A model generated the notes under the pieces. It saw only the letters and a list, made by a program, of their open reading frames with translations. It did not search any database and was not told the origin of the DNA. The position numbers and the translations under genes are program-made. Of a stretch of 64,000 nucleotides of DNA, positions 33,186 to 41,758 are shown in pieces. The stretch lies in NCBI GenBank assembly GCA_031841125.1, contig CM063106.1:186001-250000 (forward strand), written 5' to 3'. How positions within the stretch are numbered: position 1 is the stretch's first letter; the number at the start of each line of letters is the position of its first letter. The stretch is from Acanthococcus lagerstroemiae. Its lineage: Eukaryota; Arthropoda; Insecta; Hemiptera; Eriococcidae.

Positions 33186-34109
33186 AAAATACCTTTGATA
33201 TTCAGTACTTCGGTCACAGTATCTGCCAGGGCAACGTACTCGGCATATGTGGACGCACACGCCATCGTATTCTGCTTCTTCGATGACCAAATTACTGGAC
33301 TGCCATAAACCCCGATGAGTATGCCACCAGTCAACTTCCTGTCAATGGTATTGGCAGCCCAGTTCGCATTGGCCCATCCTTCCAGTGGCACTTTGGATGC
33401 ATCACTATAGTTCATCTTAAAATGCTTAGTAGCCTGCATGCATATTTATAGTAAGTTTTGGTCATGCAAGTTTGATAACGGCTAAGGTAATTAATGGAAA
33501 AGGATACATCTGGTCTGGTGCAACTTCCCACATAAAGAAGTGCGCCAATCAACTTTCTGTAGTCTTCCACGGGTTCAACACCGTTCTCAAAAGGTAGTTT
33601 CAAATTCTTTTCCATTGGAGTGTTAGCACGTCGCATACCTTCAACAGCGAATCTGTCAAACATGGACCCAATGTACTTGGTTTGGTCCAATTCCATACGC
33701 CCATTGGCTCTGTCATATTTGATGGCTATCCCAAAGTAATTTTGGATGACTCCGAGATCTTTCATGTTGAAACTGGCTTTGAGTTTCCTTTTCATCTCAA
33801 TTACCAGTGATTCTAGAAAGAGCGTCTTCCTCTGATAAACAGAGTCGAGTATATTCAGCATTCCTCTCGCCGTTGTTTCGTGGCCAATCTCGTCCAAAAT
33901 TTTATTGGTAACTGCGTCGATTAGGGTACTACGGATTTTTACGTCCATTTTCTCCCAATTTGCGGCCTTGGTCGTGTCCGTATAGGTTTCTCTTTGTCAA
34001 GAGCAATATTCCACACTTTACAACTTACAAAGAGTATAAACCGAAGCCTGAACTTCTAATAATTAGTTCCATCGAAGCGCTTCATATTCCAATTTTCGTT
34101 GGAAGACAT
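33186..34109 (-). pseudogene. Copia Gag start fused to late RT and RNase H
   Basis: Gag starts at ATG 34109 (MSSNENWNMKRFDG) but has a stop shortly after and a frame change near 33950. The frame at 33412-33948 then reads Gag (DVKIRSTLIDAV, LNILDSVYQRKTLFL) directly into the end of RT (FNMKDLGVIQNYFGI, YRKLIGALLYV). The join falls within a similar MKRKLKASF context, so a recombination deletion removed the rest of Gag, protease, integrase and most of RT. RNase H begins at 33439 (EGWANANWAAN, WSSKKQNTMACASTYAEY) and is cut at 33186 by the LINE. Confidence 0.9.
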
Positions 34110-34359
34110 GGTACCAGACACGAACAAGTAGAGATAACGATGAGGAAAATGGCTCATAAAAAGCTTACCACTTTGTTAACGCAGGTCGAAGTTTGCAGGA
34201 CGAGTCCGAGAGTGCTCGAATATATGTATGCCAGAACAATGGCGAGACGATGAAAGGAACTCACGAAAAATTTTCCATTTAAACGCACAAATTTCCGGTC
34301 ATTTAAACGTAACAGGTGAAAAAGAATTTACAGAAAAACGAAACTACGTTCTGCTACCA

Positions 34360-34510
34360 TGTTCAAATTTCCTCTTTACAGATATGAGATTGTCACGACA
34401 CAGAAAATCGTACAAACTAGGGCATGAAAAACCCGGCTACGAGCCGAAGTCTAAAAGCAAGCGTCGAGTAGAATATTTAGTTTGGAGCGGGGATAGTGCG
34501 TATCCCAACA
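34360..34510 (-). repeat. Copia 5' LTR (151 bp)
   Basis: Same ends as the 3' LTR but lacks about 72 internal bases. The junction is at a shared ACAG, consistent with a microhomology deletion. The primer-binding site follows directly on the minus strand. Confidence 0.9.
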
Positions 34511-34717
34511 GATATGCACACCATATTTGTACTGAGTTGAACCCGTCAACAGCTGGGTACAGATTCCTGTACAAAGTTCGCAAAAATTGATTTTCATTAT
34601 GTTTATAGGAGATGTTGCGAAGCAATATGTTGAAGAAATCGAGTGAAATAATGAACTAGGCCTATAGGTACAAGTAATTTAATGCGAAAAAGGAGAACAT
34701 ATTATACATAAATTATG

Positions 34718-35164
34718 CTATAATATAATACTAACACATATTTCACAATGACGTAGAAAAAGGTGTATAATCGGTCTACCAATATTGGCGTACCTGTCGT
34801 GGACAGCATGTTCCATTTTGTGAATTCCTCCATGCCCTGTTTGAATGTGAATCGAATGTAGAATGTCAAAAACTTCACCATAATGCACAAAAGATTTAAT
34901 CGAACTCAATTCTGAGTTCTCGTTCGATTTCACCGGCCTAATTAATTTTGTACTACTTGGTCCAGTCACCATGATGTCGTATTTCTTCAATCGCCGATAA
35001 TCTTTAGCTGTCTTCTTCGATGTACTCTTTGCATGCAGTACTTCGCACAGTAACTTACTAAAATGTTCTTCACTAATTATCGCGAACGAATTTTCAGCTC
35101 GAGGCAAATCATATAAACTTTTTTCAAATTTTTCTCTAAGTACCGCGACACTTTGGACATTCAT
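34718..35164 (-). CDS. KRBA2-like integrase, N-terminal zinc-binding fragment
   Basis: 148 residues on the minus strand. AKDYRRLKKYDIMV and KLIRPVKSNE precede the HHCC zinc-binding region (HIQTGHGGIHKMEHA, then RHCEIC), after which homology stops. The integrase core is deleted. The family is the KRBA2/SCAND3-type integrase. The two Ginger-like elements of this intron thus carry opposite ends of similar proteins. The fragment could at most bind DNA. Confidence 0.8.
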   Translation of the reverse strand: MNVQSVAVLREKFEKSLYDLPRAENSFAIISEEHFSKLLCEVLHAKSTSKKTAKDYRRLKKYDIMVTGPSSTKLIRPVKSNENSELSSIKSFVHYGEVFDILHSIHIQTGHGGIHKMEHAVHDRYANIGRPIIHLFLRHCEICVSIIL

Positions 35165-35834
35165 TTTTGATCACAGGTAGAACTCGTTTGCATGAAGCGG
35201 TCGTGAAAATGACTAAAAATATTACTTGTACAGATGTCATCTTCTCGTTATTGTAAATGACAGATAACATTACTTTTCTTCGCTCGGTTGGTACAGGTAC
35301 GCTTGTACAGAGTTGTTAAAATGTTAAACTGTGTACGAATACAGTATGCATAACGCATTCTGTACATTACTGCTGTGCATTTCTAACCTCGCTCATAAAG
35401 TGAAGTTCATTTCGCATATTGTACAATACTGATTGGGCAGTATCCGAAAAGTACAATTTCGGACTTTGCTCTTAACATATCCATTATTAAGAAAGTATTT
35501 GAACTCCGCGACTCGCCCATCCTCGTCCGCTGTTTCAGAATGCAAGTACGTATGTTAATCTAATAAGTACTAAGTTAAATCCTTGTTGTGGCTACAAGAG
35601 AAATTAGAGAGGAGCGTGAAAAACTAACACTGTGGACGTATTTTCCCTCTCTTATAGGAATAGTCGAAGGGTTAGGTAGGTGTTTTTTGGTTAATCCGGA
35701 AATTATTCAGTGATAATCGGTTGCAAAACCTTCCGTTGCATTTTCAAGCAGCTAACGCCTTTGATGTTATTTGTCCTGTGATAACATGCATTGATATTGA
35801 AATTGTGTAATGATTTTCTGTTTATTGTTAACAG

Positions 35835-36047
35835 AACTCGATGTGGCGGCGAAGGAAGGCTTTCTCTATCCGATTTGCGTATTCCCCTGATTTGGAGAGA
35901 TACCGATCATTTTAAAAACAAAGGCGATTATAGACGGTTCGCAGTATTTTGTTTGGTTAAAGTTGGCACCGAAATGTACGATACGTCTTTGTTGTGTCCG
36001 ATCGATCGATCGTTGACTGATCTAACATTTCCCGATTCGTTAATATT
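35835..36047 (+). CDS. Rhotekin, start of the anillin-homology region
   Basis: Third recognised coding exon. It opens after TTAACAG (AG at 35833-35834), taking one base to complete an Arg codon with the previous exon, and ends before GTGAGT (donor 36048). It encodes GRLSLSDLRIPLIWRDTDHF, KNKGDYRRFAVFCLVKVG, then CPIDRSLTDLTFPDSL. This is the characteristic start of the rhotekin/anillin C2-like homology region that follows HR1. The reading frame is clean. The remaining anillin-homology and PH exons are not within this window. Confidence 0.93.
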
Positions 36048-36290
36048 GTGAGTTTATCAGTTTGAAGTTCTTACTTAACTATCAAGTGAGGGGAGGTATA
36101 ATTGAAGCAATTATACTTGGATTCTTTGTCACGAAGGCCTTTACAGTACTGATGGTTTTACAACCCATCGAAAACGTTGGCAATCCCTTAAATGTGAGTA
36201 ATGAATTACTTACATGTGTTGAGCAAGATACATTCGAATAACGTAGCTACATGTAAAACTCATTAAAACGCTGGTAATATTATTTGGTGC

Positions 36291-37895
36291 CAAATAGGGT
36301 CCCGGACAAAATTTTAGAATCGCATTATATTGTGTAAACGCTCAGTACGAAGCATAAAAAAAGCTACTGCCGAAGCAGAATTTAAAAAAAAAATCCATAG
36401 AAAAGAAGAAATAACGCATGTAAGTTGCGCTGCACGAAAAACGGTACCTCGATGTGCACCCTGTAGCGCTGACGTCACGTCTTGTCAACCGAACGCTCCG
36501 CGATCCAAGTTTTGGTACAACTTAATCCAGAAACAGCCTGAATGTCGTTTACTTGTCCTTCACAGGCGAAAAGTCTGATTTTGTTTTTGAATTTCTTGAT
36601 TATTTTCAGGGACGTACCGTACCGATGAGGGGGGGGGGGCAATTTACCCCCTGTATGAGTTTTTCATTCAGAAATATTGGGAAGATTTACCATTTCAGTC
36701 GGATAGAAAAATCCAACAAGTCAAACGTTTTTTTTGTTTTTTTTTTTTTACTTTGATTTTCGAGAATTGAGTTGAGAAGTGGGAAAAAATCCAACAAGTC
36801 AGTTTTTTTTTTTGTTTTTTTTGATGGTTGAAAATTTTGAGTTAAGTTAGCTGGGAAAATCTACCAAATCAAAAAAAGTTTTTTTTTTAAAACTTTGATA
36901 CTTGAAAATTGTGAGTTGAGTCCAGTCCCATTGAGAGAAAAATAAGGTCTGGGGGAATTTCCACGGGCCCCCTCTCTTTTCAGTTCAATTTGTTCTTTTG
37001 TTAGATGAGAAAAAATTATAAATTACGGAATAAGAGGTCTCTTTCATGGTGTAAGGAGTGATATGCTGATTTGATATGTACAGTGTATGATTGAAGCTCA
37101 GGCCTTTTAAAAACATCGGGCCCCCTTGAAAGTCCGGGTCCGGGGTATTTATTTCCCCTTTCTTCCCCCTCTCTCGACAGGGTTGGTTAAGTCAACTGGT
37201 CATGAGTGAAGAAAGTAAGGAAATTAGGTAGAGATGAGGGTGCATTAAGGACAAGTTGCTGCAAAATGTGCGGGGTACATACGTCCTATGTAGTATGTAC
37301 CTGCTGTGACATAAAATAATTATTCGAACACTTATTTTTTTTTCGTGTTTTTTCCGCAATATTCAAAGAGGAAATGGGCGGGGAAGAATTGCAAAAATTG
37401 TGCGTGAAGGCGACAGAGTAAGGATTCATAGAGCAACAATTTTTCAGAGACAGAAGGAAACATACTCGTATGTGTAAGCGCAGAAAAATGAAAAGTACGA
37501 AACATGTAAGTACGTCATATTAATATTTGGATTGCATATATTTTTCCATAAGAAATCCGACTTGATCTTACATTATTTTAACAGAAATTGGGAACATGTA
37601 GTTTTAATGATCACAAGTTGATTTTTGTAAACTAGAAGCATTATAGACGAGATTTTCACCCACATCATCATCATAGCTTCATGTACTAGCAAATTAGAAA
37701 CAGATCGGATGGTCGGAACTACTGTGCTTCTTTTTTGGTACTCGCAGATGCCAATTATTTGCAATAGACGCTGGAGGTTTTATGTTTCAAATTTTTCAAA
37801 CACATAACTAACTCCGCATTCAATCATGCTACAATGTTGCAATATGACTCATTATAATTCTGTAATTATTCAATTATTCAGGTATAAACTTTTGA
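36291..37895. repeat. 3-kb dispersed repeat, copy 2, left part
   Basis: Aligns with 21224-23146 of copy 1 but lacks the MITE and about 70 bases near 22396-22461. It stops exactly at CTTTTGA, where the 20.7-kb insertion begins. The alignment resumes at 58621. Confidence 0.88.
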
Positions 37896-38361
37896 AAAAC
37901 GCTAGAACGTATACAAAAACGCTTTTTAAAATACCTGTACTATAGAGATTTTGGTTACTACGATTATTCCATATCATACACAGAACTGATTCTTGGATAC
38001 GAAATAACAACATTGAGAATGAGGAGGGACTTAGCCCTAATGATACTGCTTAGAGATATATTATGTGCGAAGCTTGACTCCCCCTTTCTTCTGAAAAGAA
38101 TAAATTTATACGCTCCAAGTAGAACCTGTCGAAAGCGATCTCTCTTTCGGGTAGAGCAATGCCGTACAGTCCATCGCAGTTTATTGCCGCTGAATAAATC
38201 CATGAAACTCTATAACACACTGACGAGTATAGATTCGGAAATCGACATTTTTTTTGAAAGTAAAGAAAAATACAAAGAAAGAACAGTAAATACGTTAACA
38301 GAAATGTACAGGAAGGACAATAGAGGTTTTTAGTGGTCTCTTGCCAAAACCTAACATTTTT
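37896..38361 (+). pseudogene. jockey-like LINE, RT C-terminal fragment
   Basis: A 5'-truncated LINE. The frame to 38333 encodes MRRDLALMILLRDILCAKL, then RINLYAPSRTCRKRSLF and PLNKSMKLYNTL, the region after RT in jockey-type ORF2 (the weakly conserved RRDLALM, INLYAPSRT and P.NKSMKLYN blocks). It inserted into repeat copy 2. Its 3' end is separated by the foldback element and appears at 58426-58620. Confidence 0.85.
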
Positions 38362-38369
38362 GGCTGTAT

Positions 38370-38810
38370 TTCTACAGCCCCCCCCCAAAATGAGGTAGGG
38401 GGTTGGAATTAGTGGCACAAATTCTATTGTAATTTGTGCTAATTGTGCTCCGAAGTCCGAGAATTTGTGCCGCCTCCAGTGGGTCTACATTTTAATAAAA
38501 AGTTTGGGGGCCAGGGAAATGAAATGTTGCCCCCCCCCTAAATGAAGATAGGGGGTTAGAATTTGCGGCACAAATTTGTATTTTATTTGTGCTAATTGTG
38601 CTCCGAAGTCCCAGAATTTGTGCCGCCTCCCGTGGGTCTACATCTTAATGAAAAGTTTGGAGGGGGTAAAGAAATGTTGCCCCCCCCAAATGAAGATAGG
38701 GGTTGGAATTAGCGATACAAATTTTATCGTAATTTGTGCTAATTGTGCTCCGAGGTCTCAGAACTGTGCCGCATTTTCTGGGCTCACAGTCCAGTGCTCA
38801 ATTTAGGGGG
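38370..38810. repeat. FB2 outer tandem units, left arm (about 150 bp)
   Basis: Three units containing a run of C, AATGAAGATAGGGGGTTGG, TTTGTGCTAATTGTGCTCCG and GTGCCGCCTCC. Inverted copies lie at 58140-58400. Confidence 0.88.
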
Positions 38811-40294
38811 GAGGGGGGCTGGAAAAATTATGATATTTTTAAAAAAACGATCTTCGAAAGGAAAGATTAACTGGTTTCTGCTGTCACCGAATTCATTTTT
38901 CAGGTTTTTTTCACGGTATCTCGTATTCTACCCCATCGAAATACATAACAAACTGGAACCAGCGCTCAGCGGTAGCACAACCCAACGTGTTCGAAAGAGA
39001 GCGAAGATAATTCGTGGTTCGCTATCCTTGTCTTTCTTGTTGTGGCGCTGCCTAAAACATCTTACAGCATTGAATAAAGGCGATCATGGATAATTTTCTT
39101 CTTTTCCGTTAAATAAATTAGTCTTCCATAAGTAGAAATGTCCGTAAAATTCAAATATACCATCAGTTTCCATCATTAATGCAGCCAAATGTCACAATAA
39201 TGGTAATCTCAACAGTTGGCCGAAATTCACTTAGTTTGAGAAATTACTGTATCTACCTTCAAAATGTTGCACAACTGTATTTTATTTGATTTAATTTCTT
39301 GTTATTTCACAAAAACTAAAAAGAAATAGAACATGCAAATAAATAAAGAGAAAGAAAGACAGAAAAAAAAATCAAAATTTCGAGTTAACGACTGTTTTCC
39401 ACTCAATTTTTGACGCCTAATTCAAATTTGTTGTTCAAATTAGGCGGCGACGCTCCGTTTCCGAGATCCGCTCGAAAATGTTGGTGAAATTGGAGACGTA
39501 CCTCAACAAATGAACTGACAAACTATGGAAAGGGAAATAAACAGGGATACAGAACCACCAGGGTATATAAAAAGAAAAAAAAGAAGAAAACGAAGAAGGA
39601 AATTCGATAAATTAATGAAGGGCAGCAGAAAAAATTGATAGAATATCCACAGGGGAATGATAAATAAGATGAACAGATTAATTCCCCTGAATAGTATAGA
39701 GTTTTAGGCTCACAATGTCGGTGCATCATCAATGTCACCTAAAGAATAACAATAAAGAGTTTATAATTAGAAGAAAAAAATAATAATAAAATTCAACAAC
39801 ATGAATATACAAAGATATATCAATACAAGCTGGAAATTAATGATGAACAAGAGACAGAAAATACACATAAAGGATTAAATGTTTAAATTCAAGGTTACTT
39901 TTGTTAATTTTTGTCTTAAACCTACAGGGATTCTTTTCTGGGAGTTATTTTTATTCTGCGAATGAATTCGGATATTACTGTAGACACCTGCAAAGTATTT
40001 AATTATTTTGGTTTCATGAAGATTGGTCGCCAGATTTGTATCTACAACAGGATGGCGTGGAGTAAATCGCGTCAATTCTGATGAGAATTTGTAGACAACT
40101 GCCCGAATAATGTTTTTTTTTTGTAAGGCATTCGTGACCTTGTTTCGCGTAGTGCTGATAAAAATATTCTGTGGCACGGAGGACATTGAAGATAATCTTT
40201 GTAGTATGATAGAGCCCACCACGTGAAATAAATGAAGTAAATTTTGCATAGGACGGTTCACACGTAGCGTAGTAGTTATGGTCATTAAACGTAT

Positions 40295-40375
40295 TGTGGC
40301 GGAGGGTTGTACAGCGCGAGAAAATAAATGAAACGTCACGTTACGTGCCAAACGATAAACTGTTTTCCGCGCGCA
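40295..40375 (-). repeat. Miniature Gypsy 3' LTR
   Basis: Differs from the 5' LTR at only a few positions (for example GGCGGAGG versus GGTGGAGG). Confidence 0.92.
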
Positions 40376-40535
40376 CGTGCGGCCCCCGAAAATGCGAACG
40401 TGGTACAATGCTCACATCAGATCCAGTATCAATTAAAAAATTCAAACGGGTACCTGGATCACGAACGAATAGTCGCGACAAAAATGACTGCAGTGGCTGT
40501 TCCGTCGCGTCAACAGTTGCAGATATCAGTTTCCC
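40376..40535 (-). pseudogene. Gypsy protease start, truncated
   Basis: Read in the -1 frame from the end of Gag. It includes SFLSRLFVRDPGTRLNF and the aspartic protease active site LIDTGSDVSIVP, then enters the 3' LTR. Only about 40 residues around the catalytic aspartate remain, so it cannot be an active protease. Confidence 0.85.
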
Positions 40536-41464
40536 GATTTCATTTCGGATGCTCGTTTAAATCCATCTCGGCATTTGTTAGCTTTATTGCCGAACGTTCT
40601 ATGATACCAGCAAACACCATCGACTAAATCTGGTTCCCAATCACGTGAACTAGAACGGTGACGGCTTTCCTTACGAAACTTATTACAGTCGTCGCGAGGA
40701 CTATCTTTGCCGCGTCCACGCGAACGGCTACGAGAACGACTTGACATCTGCATTTTTATTGCTGCCACCTCATTCGTGAGGGTGGTGATTGCCGTGCATA
40801 AAGTCGCGATCAAATCAGTATTAGGATTACTTGACTGAACGGCACAAACATTATCAGCATGAGTACTCTCCTGATCGTTCTTTACTGCGTAGACTTTGTC
40901 AGCTAATTTGGCTAACTCATCTTGATCTTCAATTCTGCTGCCAATTAAAATCTCGCGCAAACTGGGTGATAATTTTTGCAGCCAGGCGCGTTTGATAAGC
41001 TTGTCGGCACCGGCCATTCCAGCACTGAGGTTTCGAATTTCTTCTAAGATTAGCGAAGGGCGAGTCTGTTTTGTCAACTTGACATTCGTGAGCAAGCGGT
41101 CTAACTTCTGCTCCTCTGTGGTTCTATAGAGATTGATAATGATGGCTCTTGCGCGGGTATAAGGCTCTTCCTCATTAGGTTGGACGATTATGCTCTGGAT
41201 ATTAGCTAATCGTTGTGCATCAAGATACTGCAGGAGGATCGCGAACTTCTTCTTCTCTGCATTCACGTTATTATCGGCAAAAATTACATCAGTAGTTGCA
41301 AACCAGAGCTCTGCATTGTTAGCGTCGAAGTCTAGCAAACAAAATTTCGGCACAGCCATATTCTGAGCTTGGATGATTTGGCCTTGATGAACGGCTACAA
41401 ACTCGGCGTTATGATTCGGCAGCGCGATTTCCTCCAAATCGAGAGCGGACATAGGAGGCAGCAC
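40526..41464 (-). CDS. Gypsy Gag, intact (about 308-312 aa)
   Basis: Gag of the miniature Gypsy. The frame opens at 41464; the first ATG codon is four codons in (MSALDLEE). Residues 30-190 resemble an arthropod Gypsy capsid (FDANNAELWFATTDVIF, NVKLTKQTRPSLIL, LIKRAWLQKLSPSLREIL). An Arg/Ser-rich basic tract follows (SSRSRSRSRGRGK). The C-terminus has CWYHRTFGNKANKC, a Cys/His motif usual in this Gag group. It ends TCG GGA AAC TGA: the heptamer GGGAAAC abuts the stop, and a -1 shift would enter protease. No internal stop. Confidence 0.9.
   Translation of the reverse strand: MLPPMSALDLEEIALPNHNAEFVAVHQGQIIQAQNMAVPKFCLLDFDANNAELWFATTDVIFADNNVNAEKKKFAILLQYLDAQRLANIQSIIVQPNEEEPYTRARAIIINLYRTTEEQKLDRLLTNVKLTKQTRPSLILEEIRNLSAGMAGADKLIKRAWLQKLSPSLREILIGSRIEDQDELAKLADKVYAVKNDQESTHADNVCAVQSSNPNTDLIATLCTAITTLTNEVAAIKMQMSSRSRSRSRGRGKDSPRDDCNKFRKESRHRSSSRDWEPDLVDGVCWYHRTFGNKANKCRDGFKRASEMKSGN
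40529..40535 (-). promoter_or_regulatory. -1 frameshift slippery site GGGAAAC (miniature Gypsy)
   Basis: In Gag phase it reads G GGA AAC immediately before the TGA stop. The protease frame is open from here. Confidence 0.75.
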
Positions 41465-41677
41465 ACTGTGGTCGCGAGAAAATATTTAAAAAAAGAAAAA
41501 AAAGATGACTGGTTTCAGGCCAGAAACAAGCGAAAAATTTTTGAGAACGAACACGAGGTGGCGACAACTCAGGCACGAGAATCTTTGCCGGCGGCAAGGC
41601 GAGCATGCAAAACGCTGCACGGCCCGCAAACTACACGTTAAAACGCAGCGCAAAAGAGATCACGTCGAGGTCACCAA

Positions 41678-41758
41678 TGTGGTGGAGGGTTGTACAGCGC
41701 GAGAAAATAAATGAAACGTCACGTTACGTGCCAAATGATAAACTGTTTTCCGCGCGCA
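41678..41758 (-). repeat. Miniature Gypsy 5' LTR
   Basis: 81 bp, TGTGGTGGAGGG to CCGCGCGCA on the + strand. Abuts the P-element coding sequence through the GTAT duplication. Confidence 0.92.

Larger units (their letters stand above)
27665..34510 (-). mobile_element. Copia LTR retrotransposon, internally deleted, interrupted by a LINE
   Basis: Minus-strand element with LTRs at 34360-34510 (5') and 27665-27887 (3') and a perfect 5-bp duplication GATAT (27660-27664 and 34511-34515). The primer-binding site follows the 5' LTR (TGGTAGCAGAACG on the minus strand from 34359), in the style of Copia elements primed by initiator tRNA-Met. The coding part is a Gag start fused to late RT, then RNase H, which is cut by the LINE at 28508-33185. 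Integrase, protease and most RT are deleted. Confidence 0.92.
27542..35477. mobile_element. Ginger-like DNA transposon, derivative 2, host of a nested Copia
   Basis: Ends TGTTAAGAGCAAAGTCCG and the exact complement. The perfect inverted repeat is about 40 bases (to TTTTCGGATACTG) and a weaker one runs to about 120. A perfect 4-bp duplication TATC flanks it (27538-27541 and 35478-35481). TGT...ACA ends with a 4-bp duplication match Ginger elements. Without the Copia at 27665-34510 the element is only about 1.1 kb. It encodes just the N-terminal zinc-binding end of the integrase. Confidence 0.88.
19191..35834 (+). other. Rhotekin intron 2 (16.6 kb)
   Basis: GT at 19191 and AG at 35833-35834. 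It holds the hAT element, the 3-kb repeat copy 1, two Ginger-like elements and the nested Copia/LINE insertions. Stretches 20306-21223, 24269-25437, 26476-27537 and 35482-35834 have no features I can name, apart from a short TA run and poly-T near 20632-20660. Confidence 0.8.
40295..41758 (-). mobile_element. Miniature Gypsy with 81-bp LTRs (1464 bp)
   Basis: Identical-length LTRs of 81 bp (41678-41758 and 40295-40375), TG...CA ends, and a 4-bp duplication GTAT (40291-40294 and 41759-41762). On the minus strand the 5' LTR is followed by TTGGTGACCTCGACGTGA, probably the primer-binding region. An intact Gag follows, then a protease start that runs straight into the 3' LTR. RT, RNase H and integrase are deleted. 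It inserted in the P-element transposase. Mobilisation would need proteins from a full relative. Confidence 0.92.

Noticed and set aside
38370..38810. Regular repeats that might suggest a CRISPR-like array
   Set aside because: Units are 150 bp with diverged copies and no unique spacers, within a eukaryotic foldback element.
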